20,028 nt of DNA from a virus. Positions within the stretch are counted from its first letter, which is position 1; each line of letters begins with the position of its first letter. Made by a program: the position numbers and the translations under genes. Where the stretch lies: positions 1-20,028 of the IMG/VR virus record IMGVR_UViG_3300044527_000008; one strand, written 5' to 3'. The notes under the pieces were generated by a model, which saw only the letters and a program-made list of their open reading frames with translations, was not told the DNA's origin and did not search any database. This document shows, piece after piece, positions 1 to 7,535 of the stretch.

Positions 1-511
1 AGGCTTCTGATCCGCCAGACTGAAACGCAGCAACGCTTGTTTGTGCTGGTGTTCCTGTGGTGTAGTTAGAACCCCTAGAAGGCACTGAGTAGGAGTTTGT
101 ACCGTAAGAAGTGCTATTAGACTGTGTGGTTGGCTTGAGGTTGTAGTAACAGATCTCTAGCTCATACAGAGCAGGTAGATACCAGTCTGAGTAGCCGTTG
201 ATTGTTAGTGCGGCACACCACTGAGCAGCAGGGTAGGTAGATGAATCTAACTCTGCTGTATTAGTCGCACCGTCATAGGAAGATAAACCTAAAGAGTCTG
301 AGGTTGCAGAGGTCTTGTAGTTGATAGACGCGTTCTCACCCGATGACTTAGGCGAGACAAGTAGATAGTAAGTGTTGCCACCAAAGGAGATCTGTCCTGC
401 GTAGTAGCCACCTTCCCAGAACTCACCGATAGCAGACGGTCCAAAGCGATTACGAGCACCTGGGCCAAAGCCTCTGACAGAACCGCCTCCTAATGCTTCT
501 AGGACAGGCAT
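1..511 (-). CDS. DUF1566/Lcl-like virion-associated protein (N-terminal part, runs off left edge)
   Basis: An open frame starts at an ATG at 511-509 and stays open to base 1, giving about 170 residues with no stop, so the C-terminus lies outside the window. The ATG shares its A with the TAA stop of the preceding gene (TAATG), a typical coupled start. The N-terminus (MPVLEALGGGSVRGFGPGA) is Gly-rich. It is followed by a segment with WEGGYYAGQI and later NGYSDWYLPALYELEI near residues 105-121. This DWYLP-x-x-ELE pattern resembles DUF1566/Lcl C-terminal domains, which are lectin-like folds seen in fibre-associated proteins of environmental phages. It follows two other fibre-associated genes, so a surface or receptor-contact role is plausible but inferred. 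The family call is by eye; the exact function is unknown. Confidence 0.75.
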   Translation of the reverse strand, partial: MPVLEALGGGSVRGFGPGARNRFGPSAIGEFWEGGYYAGQISFGGNTYYLLVSPKSSGENASINYKTSATSDSLGLSSYDGATNTAELDSSTYPAAQWCAALTINGYSDWYLPALYELEICYYNLKPTTQSNSTSYGTNSYSVPSRGSNYTTGTPAQTSVAAFQSGGSEA

Positions 512-1074
512 TATGCGTACCTGGACTGACTAGCCAAAACAGTGAACGTTGCTGAGCCTGTCTTGATGATGGAGTAGGAATACACGTCGATAGAACTAGC
601 ATTGCCTGCTGTAGGAGCAGTGCCACCTAGCCATTTAGGTGTAACCGACGAACCATCTACTTGCACCGCAGAGTTGTAGTAAGCAGTGCTTCCATTAGTG
701 ATTAAGAAGGCACAGGTCAAAACTTCTCCGGTCGCCATTGCGGTATTCAGTGACGTACCAGAAGAGGCTCTAAAGTTAACTGTAAAGTTCCCAGAGGCGT
801 TAGTTGTGTAGTACAAAACACCTTGGGTTGTCGTGTCAAAGTTGATCGTACCTGTTGCTGCTGTTGCTGATACCGTGATTGTCTCAACAACACCTTGCAG
901 CTTTGCACCGATCTGAGAGGATGTGGATGCTAGAGAGAGTTGTTTAGCAAAGGTTGCTGCTTGTGAAGCAGAGATGGTAAGTGCTGTCGTACCTGCTGTC
1001 TTGATTTCTAGGATGTCTGTATTGTCAGACGTAATAGAGGTTCCAGCGGTAGCAGCATTAAGGACGTTAGCCAT
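511..1074 (-). CDS. Conserved phage virion/fibre-associated protein
   Basis: A 187-residue Ser/Thr/Ala-rich beta-type protein. The N-terminal part (MANVLNAATAG, then DILEIKTAGTTALTIS) resembles fibre-shaft sequence. The C-terminal two thirds carry the pattern NFRASSGTSLNT, AYYNSAVQVDGSSVTPKWLGG and YSIIKTGSATFTVLASQ, which I recognise as a common structural protein of aquatic phages with no defined biochemical role. A good ribosome site (GAGGT, 7 bases upstream) precedes the ATG. The gene overlaps the end of the upstream gene by 8 bases and the start of the downstream gene by 1. Position and composition suggest a distal fibre or decoration component. It lacks recognisable catalytic motifs or membrane segments. 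Confidence 0.8.
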   Translation of the reverse strand: MANVLNAATAGTSITSDNTDILEIKTAGTTALTISASQAATFAKQLSLASTSSQIGAKLQGVVETITVSATAATGTINFDTTTQGVLYYTTNASGNFTVNFRASSGTSLNTAMATGEVLTCAFLITNGSTAYYNSAVQVDGSSVTPKWLGGTAPTAGNASSIDVYSYSIIKTGSATFTVLASQSRYA

Positions 1075-1429
1075 TATTTACCTCAACCCAGTTAACGGTT
1101 GCTTCATCCCAACTGTACATCTTTCCGTCTGTAGGCATCGCTACTGGCGCTTCCCACTGTGCATTAGCGTTAAGTAACCAGCTAGCAAAGGGCTTAGGCG
1201 GTACGAAAGCGTCTATATCTTCGCGGTAGGTATAACCAATCCCTGCGTAGTTCTTACGCATGTTTCCGTTGTAGGAAGTCTGCTTCCAAGTACCACCGAG
1301 AATCTTTTCTAGGTGTGCAGCGCCGATATGCTCTTTCTCAACACCGGAAGCGTCAGAGGTGTCTTTGTTATCAACAACTACCACCTGAGTAACGATGTTG
1401 TTTTCATCTAATTTGCAAAAGTGAGCCAT
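1067..1429 (-). CDS. Small conserved phage protein of the KNYAGIGYTY type
   Basis: A 120-residue protein beginning MAHFCKLDENNIVTQVVVV, followed by the signature GGTWKQTSYNGNMRKNYAGI at roughly residues 45-64. An acidic/proline segment (AFVPPKPFASWLL) and a Trp-rich C-terminus (WEAPVAMPTDG, then WDEATVNWVEV) follow. Proteins with this order of motifs recur in cyanophages and other aquatic phages of different morphologies, usually beside fibre genes. Their role is unknown, and a structural or fibre-associated role is likely. The start overlaps the oxygenase stop as TAATG, and a strong site (GGAGG) lies inside the end of the oxygenase gene, so translation is probably coupled. Confidence 0.8.
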   Translation of the reverse strand: MAHFCKLDENNIVTQVVVVDNKDTSDASGVEKEHIGAAHLEKILGGTWKQTSYNGNMRKNYAGIGYTYREDIDAFVPPKPFASWLLNANAQWEAPVAMPTDGKMYSWDEATVNWVEVNNG

Positions 1430-2031
1430 TACGCCTCCAGCTTTAATCCGGTTAAATCCATTTCTTCCCCGACAACACCGACTGGGAAAGTGTTAAACGA
1501 TAGTGAGATTCTTACCTCATCGCCTTTGACTTCAGGAACCATATGGGTTAACGATGAAGGAAACAGAATCAATCTGCCTGCATAAGCCTCAAACCACCAA
1601 CTCTCAGAGTTGTACGGGTTCCACTGGTCAGGAGGAAACTTGATCTGCTGCCAGCCATCTTTGTAGAAGTAAATCCTGTCATCAGGGTTGGTCTGGACGT
1701 AGAACACACCTGAGATGTAACTATTAGGATGAGCGTGTTTGTGGTGATACTGACCTTGTTCGCTATAGTTGCACCAGCTTTGCGTGACTCTTAAGGATAC
1801 ATTGTGCTTAGGATTGACTGTGCTTTTGAAGTAATCCGAGACGCTATCTTCTATGAATGAGCGCAGGCTTGTCAGTACAGGGCTACGAAGTACGAAGTTA
1901 TCAGTGCTTGTCGTATTTCCCTGATTAGGTCTTGTCTCAAGCTCACGGATGAAGAACAACTCCTCATCAGACAAGGGACGACCTAACTCAGCAAATCCAA
2001 CAGGGATGGGGAATAAGTTATGCAACTGCAC
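1429..2031 (-). CDS. Putative 2OG-Fe(II) oxygenase (TIGR02466-like)
   Basis: About 200 residues with the hallmarks of the phage and marine 2OG-Fe(II) oxygenase family (TIGR02466/PF13759). An early LFPIPVG motif is followed by an HAHPN segment (His99 and His101 from the chosen start) running into SYISGVFYVQ. Then comes the LFPSSLTHMVP segment (His163) and VRISLSFN (Arg174), which matches the iron-ligand and 2-oxoglutarate-binding pattern. Such enzymes hydroxylate proteins, nucleic acids or small molecules; the substrate here is unknown. The longest frame starts with TTG at 2037, only 4 bases after a GAGG. I prefer GTG at 2031, which has about 9 bases of spacing. Either start overlaps the upstream gene. 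Its place among fibre genes suggests a virion protein as substrate, but this is inference. Confidence 0.85.
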   Translation of the reverse strand: MQLHNLFPIPVGFAELGRPLSDEELFFIRELETRPNQGNTTSTDNFVLRSPVLTSLRSFIEDSVSDYFKSTVNPKHNVSLRVTQSWCNYSEQGQYHHKHAHPNSYISGVFYVQTNPDDRIYFYKDGWQQIKFPPDQWNPYNSESWWFEAYAGRLILFPSSLTHMVPEVKGDEVRISLSFNTFPVGVVGEEMDLTGLKLEA

Positions 2032-2272
2032 GTTCAAATTCCTCTTTGGCTATGCCCATCTCGCGGAGTTGCTCGTCGGTGTAGATTGTAGGGATGCTGT
2101 CCTCAAACTCTCTGATCTTGTCTATCACCCAATAGACCTCTTCAATACTCGGGCAAGGTCTAGGATCATCCCAACGTGTAAAGACGTTGTTAGAAATTTC
2201 CCACTTCGCCCCAGGACGAAGAAGGTGCATAGCTGTGTCTATTCCTAAGAATTTATAAACTTTTGTAGTCAT
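2018..2272 (-). CDS. Small phage protein of unknown function
   Basis: An 84-residue protein (MTTKVYKFLGIDTAMHLLRP at the start) with a Trp-rich middle (AKWEISNNVFTRWDDPRPCP) and an acidic helical C-terminal half containing IEEVYWVIDKIREFEDSI. I do not recognise a defined family. The length, composition and location just after the fibre genes would suit a small fibre-assembly or accessory protein, but there is no direct support. No convincing ribosome site precedes the ATG, which lies one base after the stop of the glycine-rich gene, so it probably depends on translational coupling. Its last bases overlap the start of the oxygenase gene. Confidence 0.7.
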   Translation of the reverse strand: MTTKVYKFLGIDTAMHLLRPGAKWEISNNVFTRWDDPRPCPSIEEVYWVIDKIREFEDSIPTIYTDEQLREMGIAKEEFERAVA

Positions 2273-2273
2273 G

Positions 2274-3944
2274 TTATTGATTGATTTTGATAATTACGAT
2301 ACCGGAAGAACCATTTCCTCCTGCAAATGCAGTTCCGGGGCCGCTTCTAGCACCACCGCCACCGCCAGAACCAGTATTAGCAGACGGCGCATTTGACCCT
2401 GAAGTAGTCCCAGAACCATTGCCTCCAATGCTTGACCCTCCAGTACCCCCGCCCCCTCCTGCGTATGATCCACCTCCACCTCCACCAGCATAAGTCCCGC
2501 CGCCTAAAGCAGCACTAACTGTAGTGCCTGCTCCGCCGTTACCACCTGAAGAACTGCTGCCATTAGAACCAGTACCACCGCTACCACCACCGCCGCCTGC
2601 GCCATAATTACCGCCGCTTGTAAAATTGCTTCCTCCGGTATTTCCCTGCGCTGGAGAAGTAGAAGGCGTATCCCCCGCTCCTCCTGATCTGCTTATTCCA
2701 CTAGCGCCACCAGCACCACCGCCAGAACCGCCAGCAACACCATTTGCTACATTCCCCCCACCTTGATCTCCATAACCTCCACCTCCACCTCCAGCAGAAA
2801 CGATTCCCGGTGAAGCAAATGCACTAGGACTTGTGCCGCCAACTATAGAAGAAAGATTTCCGCTACCGCCAGAGGCAACAGGAGATGTAGTGCCGCCGTT
2901 ACTTCCTCCAGCACCAACTGTAATTGTGTAATCAGCGTTTGCTGATACAGTCGTTGTGCCTGTTCTATAACCTCCGGCTCCACCACCACCGCCTCCGTTA
3001 GCACCACCACCACCGCCACTTGCAACCACAAGGTAGTCCACACTGGTCACACCAGTAGGACATTTCCACGTAGTCGTGCCTTTGAATACAAAGACGGTTT
3101 GGCTAGCAACGGTGTACTTTAGGATGACGATACCGGAGCCGCCGTTAGCACCATTTCTTGTTCCTGGTGTCCATCCACCGCCGCCACCTGAACCTGTGTT
3201 AGTTGCGCCTCCAGTTAGGTTATTAGCGCCAACAGGAGCCTCTCCTTTCCCGCCAATTGAATTAGTGCTTGTGTTTGTAGTTCCTCCAGTACCACCAGCA
3301 GCATAATAAGTAGCAGTACCAGTAATAGAAGATAGTGATCCAGACCCTCCGCCAGAAGTGCCTTGACCACTCCCGCCATTCCCCCCCGCTCCACCTCCAC
3401 CACCATAATCAGTCCCGCCGGTATTGCCCTGTGATGGTGTTGTAGATGGGGTATTACCTGCTGCTGCTGGATTTCCCGTTCCTGCGCTACCGCCGCTTGA
3501 CCCCCCAGGTGCTCCGGCATTATTTCCGTTAGATCCGCCACCGCCTCCACCATATGCCTTAAATGTGTTAGTTCCGGCTCCAGACGGGTTTTCTATTATA
3601 GGAGCGCCTGCTATGGATGAATTGCCGCCAGAACCACCTTTTGCTGAACTGCTTATTGAACCAGTTCCTGCTGCACCAACCTCAATTGTGTAATCATTTC
3701 CTGCCGTGACACTTAATCCTGTGCCGGTTCTAAACCCGCCTGCGCCACCGCCTCCAGCAGCATTATTACTAGCAAAGCCACCACCCCCACCACCAGCCAC
3801 CACCAAATACTCAACCTCTGTCACCCCAGCAGGGCAAGTCCACGTAGAGGTAGCTGTAAAGGTTTGGATGACGGTGTAGCCACCACCGCCGCCCCCTGAA
3901 CCAGCAAAGGCAGCAGCAATCATTGCACTTAATGCACCAGCCAT
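2274..3944 (-). CDS. Tandemly duplicated glycine-rich fibre/adhesin-like protein
   Basis: A 556-residue protein made of two related units. Unit 1 (about residues 33-287) begins YTVIQTFTATSTWTCPAGVT, with EYLVVAGGGGGG just after, and ends GSGIVILKYT. Unit 2 (about 291-556) begins TVFVFKGTTTWKCPTGVT, with DYLVVASGGGGG just after, and ends SSGIVIIKINQ. Both carry the YRTGT/FRTGT, DYTI-VGAGG and TPST-P-QGNTGG landmarks typical of phage glycine-rich domains (PF21722-like). These are thought to form polyglycine sheets or helices similar to the receptor-binding tip of T-even gp38-type adhesins. The short N-terminal stretch (residues 1-16) is hydrophobic. The stop is one base from the next gene. A tail-tip or receptor-binding role is inferred. 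The antisense proline-rich frames are composition shadows. Confidence 0.85.
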   Translation of the reverse strand: MAGALSAMIAAAFAGSGGGGGGYTVIQTFTATSTWTCPAGVTEVEYLVVAGGGGGGFASNNAAGGGGAGGFRTGTGLSVTAGNDYTIEVGAAGTGSISSSAKGGSGGNSSIAGAPIIENPSGAGTNTFKAYGGGGGGSNGNNAGAPGGSSGGSAGTGNPAAAGNTPSTTPSQGNTGGTDYGGGGGAGGNGGSGQGTSGGGSGSLSSITGTATYYAAGGTGGTTNTSTNSIGGKGEAPVGANNLTGGATNTGSGGGGGWTPGTRNGANGGSGIVILKYTVASQTVFVFKGTTTWKCPTGVTSVDYLVVASGGGGGANGGGGGGAGGYRTGTTTVSANADYTITVGAGGSNGGTTSPVASGGSGNLSSIVGGTSPSAFASPGIVSAGGGGGGYGDQGGGNVANGVAGGSGGGAGGASGISRSGGAGDTPSTSPAQGNTGGSNFTSGGNYGAGGGGGSGGTGSNGSSSSGGNGGAGTTVSAALGGGTYAGGGGGGSYAGGGGGTGGSSIGGNGSGTTSGSNAPSANTGSGGGGGARSGPGTAFAGGNGSSGIVIIKINQ

Positions 3945-3945
3945 A

Positions 3946-4695
3946 TTAGGTCACTCCTGCACCAGAGACATACCATGTATCCGTAGCAACCTTAAGTAAG
4001 GTAGCCATTCCCTTTGTCGCCACTGTCCTGTTACCCGTAGCACCATTGGCAAGCTGAAAGGTAACACCAGCACCAGAGATCGTAAGGTTTCCAGAGTTGT
4101 TATTAACGACAAGGATCGTTGTACCGACATCAATCGCCGTAGTTGCGTTTGTGTTTACCGTAAGGGTTGCTGTAGAGCCACCAGTAAAGTAAATATGCTT
4201 ACCCGCATCGCTTGCAGCCACAGTCGTATTCGTGCTCTGTGGAGCGCCGATATAACCAACCTTGTTAGTACCATCTACCGTACAGTTACTTAGATTACCC
4301 GATGTAGGTGTTCCTAAGATCGGAGTTACTAAGGTAGGTGTATTAGCAAAAACATTAGCACCTGTACCTGTCTCATCCGTAAGCGCTGCTGCTAAGTTTG
4401 CAGACGATGGCGTGGCTAGGAAGGTAGCTACGTTAGCTGCAAGGCCAGATATACCTGTACTTACTGGTAAGCCTGTACAGTTTGTGAGCGTACCTGATGA
4501 TGGTGTGCCTAACGCACCGCCAGAGGTTAGTCCTGTAGCAAAGGTTAGGTTGCCTGAGCCATCAGTTTGTAGAAACTGATTAGCACTACCGTCTGTGCCA
4601 GGAAGCGTAAAGGTTGTGTTGCTGCTGGTATTGGCAGATTGGACGGTTGTTGTCCCTGTCCCAGAAGCGTTACCCTGAAGTTTGATCTTTGACAT
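3946..4695 (-). CDS. Short tail fibre protein
   Basis: A 249-residue Ser/Thr/Asn/Gly-rich protein. The N-terminus (MSKIKLQGNASGTGTTTVQS) is a known phage fibre start. It is followed by a TTFTLPGTDGSANQFLQTDG shaft segment that also occurs in the 944-aa fibre upstream. The C-terminal half has SDAGKHIYFTGGSTATLTVN and ends GMATLLKVATDTWYVSGAG, a beta-rich cap found at the ends of many environmental phage fibres. The gene sits 3 bases after the large fibre gene and 1 base before the glycine-rich gene, so all three are probably made from one message. Whether it forms a separate fibre or a distal segment of the 944-aa fibre cannot be told. The ribosome site is weak (GGGGT). Confidence 0.85.
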   Translation of the reverse strand: MSKIKLQGNASGTGTTTVQSANTSSNTTFTLPGTDGSANQFLQTDGSGNLTFATGLTSGGALGTPSSGTLTNCTGLPVSTGISGLAANVATFLATPSSANLAAALTDETGTGANVFANTPTLVTPILGTPTSGNLSNCTVDGTNKVGYIGAPQSTNTTVAASDAGKHIYFTGGSTATLTVNTNATTAIDVGTTILVVNNNSGNLTISGAGVTFQLANGATGNRTVATKGMATLLKVATDTWYVSGAGVT

Positions 4696-4698
4696 AAG

Positions 4699-7533
4699 TT
4701 ACCCCAAAACCATCCACGATTGACCATCTGGAACCGTCACAGCATAACCTGCCGCGACCGTGACAGGACTGACAGACAGTCCGTTTGTGTTGCTCGTAAG
4801 TGTGACATTGCTCGAAATCAAAATTTGCGATTCTAGGATTGGCCCACCTGCGCCACCACCTGTAGCCGACAGCGTACCAGCCGACAAACTAAGGCCAGAG
4901 CCTACCGTGACGTTACTAAACCCGCCCGTACCGTTGTTAGCTAAAAGCTCTGTATTCGCACCAGTAGGAGCAGGAGCAGCACCTAACGTATTGTAAGAAA
5001 GCGTGACTGCTGTAGAACCGTTAAATGTCGTTCCTGACGCTGCACCAGAACCAGAGTTATTGAGTGTTAATGCGTTAGTTGTTGTGCCACTTCCTCCGGT
5101 TGCGCTTAACGTACCAGCAGAGAACGATAGCCCCGTTCCTATCGTGACATTAGAAAAGCCACCAGACCCGTTTCCATACAGGATTGACGTTCCACTAGTA
5201 GCCGGAGCGTAATCCGTACCTGATGTGGCTGTCGTAAAGCCTGAGCCATTACCCTTGAGGATACCGTTAAGACTTGTTGTAACCGCAAGGGTTCCTGAAC
5301 TCGTTACCGGAGAATTGGAAACCGTAAAGCCAGAAGGCATGGTGAGGCCAACTGAAGTAACTGTCCCAGAGCCACTTCCTGCCGATGCCCATACAAACGC
5401 TGAACCATTCCACTGTAAATAAGTAGATGATGTCGTAGGAGCATCTATAAACGATGTCGCACCTACACCCGTCTGGTACACAATCTTGTTAGCAGAACCT
5501 CCAGATACATTCTGTGCGCCTGTTGCCGTTGTTGCAGAGGCTGCACTTCCAGTAATTGATATGGACCAGGTTCCGCTAGCGTTAGTACCCGTTGTGGATG
5601 GAGCGCCAATCGTGTTGTAACTAATGGTTCGCGCTACCGATCCATCGAAGGTTGTTCCTGAAGCAGCACCGGAGCCTGAGTTGTTGAAGGTTGCAGCATT
5701 GGTAGTCGTTCCACCACCGCCAGACGCAGCAGCCCAAACAAACCCCGTTCCATTCCAAGAGAGGTAAGTCGAGCTAACCGTTGGGCCTGCAATAAAGCTC
5801 GTAGTTCCTGAGCTTGTTTGGTAAGGGATCTGGTTAGGACCACCGCTAGCAAGGTTTGTCGAGGTTGTCGCAGAAGTCGCAGACGTTGCACTTGTCGCCG
5901 TTGCCGCGTTGATATTCCATGAACCTGTCGCGCCTGTACCTGTGATCGGCACATAGTCCGTACCAGCAGTTGCATTTGCAAAGCCACCAGAACCGTTAGC
6001 CTTTAAGATCGAGGTTCCTGTTGTCGCAGGAGCGTAGTCAATCCCAGACGATGCAGTAGAAAAGCCACCTGCGTTGTCGCCTTTTAGGATGCCTGTGCCT
6101 GACGTTGGTGGAGCGAAGTCAGTACCGGACACTGCCGCAGAGATAACGCCGCTAGCAGCCTTCAGAACGCCCGTAGTGCCTGCTGCTTTGACTAGCTTGC
6201 CCGTACTACCATCAAACAAAACGATTTGATTAGCGGTCGCTCCAGACGGTCCTACAACGTCACCCGTTCCTGCTGGAGTCGCCCAGGTTAGTGCGGTCCC
6301 ATTCCACGAGAGGTAAGTTCCTGACGATGATGGAGCGGTTACAAAGCCCGTTGTATTAGATGCGGTCTGTACCGCAAGACGATTGGCAGCACCGCCTGCA
6401 AGATTGGTTGCGGTTGTTGCCGATGTTGCACTTGTCGCACTATTGGCAGAACCAAGAATGTCGATGTTCCAGGTTCCAGTAGCGCCAGAACCCGTGTTAG
6501 AAGGAACGCCTAGATTGGTGCGAGCATCACTTGCTGTAGAAGCGCCTGTGCCACCGTCTGCAACGGCTAGGTCTGTAATCCCTGTGATCGAGCCACCAGA
6601 GATAGAAACCGAGTTAGCCGCTTGTGTAGCGATAGACCCAAGACCGAGGTTCGTTCTTGCGGTCGAGGCTGACGATAGGTCAGAGAGATTATTGGCCCTG
6701 TAAGCGTAGGTTGTATCCTGGCCTGTCGCGGTTACACCTAAGTTAGTGCGAGCATCCAGCGCAGAAGAAGCTCCGGTCCCACCGTCTGCCACGGCAAGAT
6801 CGGTAATGCCTGTAATTGAACCGCCAGTAATGGATACGCTAGCAGCGGACTGTGTGGCAATCGTGCCTAAACCTAGATTCGTGCGAGCAGTCGATGCCGA
6901 GGAGAGATCAGAGAGGTTATTGGACCTAAAGGCATAGGTTGTATCTTGGCCTGTCTCGGTGACACCCAAATTGGTTCGTGCGGTTGCGGCATCCGTTGCA
7001 CCTGTACCACCGCGAGCGACTGTCAGGGTTCCTGTCGTTCCCGCGATAATAGGAAGGCCAGTACCGTTAGTTAAGGTTACCGCAGAAGGTGTGCCGAGGT
7101 CAGGTGTCGTTAGTGCCGGAGATGACGCACGAACAACATTGCCCGTACCCGTAACGGACGAGAATGAGAGGTTTCCGGACCCGTCTGTGCCTAGTAGGGT
7201 ATTGGCAGCACCATCAGCAGAGGGCAGTACAAAGGTTGTGTTGGTGGAGATAGAAGCGGCAGCGCGTAACTCAACGTAGTTAGAACCGTTATCTGCATCC
7301 TCACCGAGACGAACGCGACCTGCGTTAGCCGTTACACCCTGAACCGTTAAGACATCAGAAGAGGTAAACGAGTCGCCATCTAAGCCTGCCTGTTGATTCT
7401 TGAGCTGCGACATAAGCTCACGAATCGCGTTGTTGATGTTACTAGGAGCGCATCCCTCAGCAATATCGATGCCATCAATATCGGTGTTGTTGCCTGGAGT
7501 TGAGGAGAACTCGGAAATCTTTGTCTTTGCCAT
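4699..7533 (-). CDS. Long repeat-rich tail fibre protein
   Basis: A 944-residue fibre. The N-terminus (MAKTKISEFSSTPGNNTDID, then AEGCAPSNINNAIRELMSQL) is a recognisable virion-attachment region of environmental phage fibres. The shaft includes about 75-residue tandem repeats (residues 172-342) built on the GGTGA-x-ARTNLGV motif, three STYLSWNG/STYLQWNG segments, several GTSILKANGSGGF-type segments, and two TFNNSGSGAASGTTF-type blocks. The C-terminus (NVTLTSNTNGLSVSPVTVAA, then VTVPDGQSWMVLG) is a short beta cap. No catalytic (depolymerase) motif is evident, and no chaperone domain such as peptidase S74 is seen. A clear GGAG precedes the ATG. The gene opens the fibre block directly after the ejection proteins. 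Confidence 0.9.
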   Translation of the reverse strand: MAKTKISEFSSTPGNNTDIDGIDIAEGCAPSNINNAIRELMSQLKNQQAGLDGDSFTSSDVLTVQGVTANAGRVRLGEDADNGSNYVELRAAASISTNTTFVLPSADGAANTLLGTDGSGNLSFSSVTGTGNVVRASSPALTTPDLGTPSAVTLTNGTGLPIIAGTTGTLTVARGGTGATDAATARTNLGVTETGQDTTYAFRSNNLSDLSSASTARTNLGLGTIATQSAASVSITGGSITGITDLAVADGGTGASSALDARTNLGVTATGQDTTYAYRANNLSDLSSASTARTNLGLGSIATQAANSVSISGGSITGITDLAVADGGTGASTASDARTNLGVPSNTGSGATGTWNIDILGSANSATSATSATTATNLAGGAANRLAVQTASNTTGFVTAPSSSGTYLSWNGTALTWATPAGTGDVVGPSGATANQIVLFDGSTGKLVKAAGTTGVLKAASGVISAAVSGTDFAPPTSGTGILKGDNAGGFSTASSGIDYAPATTGTSILKANGSGGFANATAGTDYVPITGTGATGSWNINAATATSATSATSATTSTNLASGGPNQIPYQTSSGTTSFIAGPTVSSTYLSWNGTGFVWAAASGGGGTTTNAATFNNSGSGAASGTTFDGSVARTISYNTIGAPSTTGTNASGTWSISITGSAASATTATGAQNVSGGSANKIVYQTGVGATSFIDAPTTSSTYLQWNGSAFVWASAGSGSGTVTSVGLTMPSGFTVSNSPVTSSGTLAVTTSLNGILKGNGSGFTTATSGTDYAPATSGTSILYGNGSGGFSNVTIGTGLSFSAGTLSATGGSGTTTNALTLNNSGSGAASGTTFNGSTAVTLSYNTLGAAPAPTGANTELLANNGTGGFSNVTVGSGLSLSAGTLSATGGGAGGPILESQILISSNVTLTSNTNGLSVSPVTVAAGYAVTVPDGQSWMVLG
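6508..7020 (-). repeat. Tandem ~75-aa coding repeats in the large fibre gene
   Basis: Residues 172-246 and 247-322 of the fibre are near-identical units, and residues 323-342 begin a third. Each unit runs GGTGA, ARTNLGV, TGQDTTYA, NNLSDLSSASTARTNLGLG, and ends GGSITGITDL. The DNA is also similar: the segment around 6703-6745 resembles that around 6931-6970, with scattered differences that include synonymous ones. This points to an older duplication rather than an assembly artefact. Confidence 0.85.
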
Positions 7534-7535
7534 GA

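Noticed and set aside
2281-3693. Several proline-rich plus-strand frames
   Set aside because: They are the reverse complement of glycine codons in the duplicated glycine-rich protein (GGN read backwards gives NCC), so their proline runs have no independent meaning.
2274-3944. Possible G-quadruplex or CRISPR-like repeat array in the G-rich gene
   Set aside because: The G-rich pattern follows glycine codons in a continuous frame. There are no regularly spaced identical repeats and no spacers.
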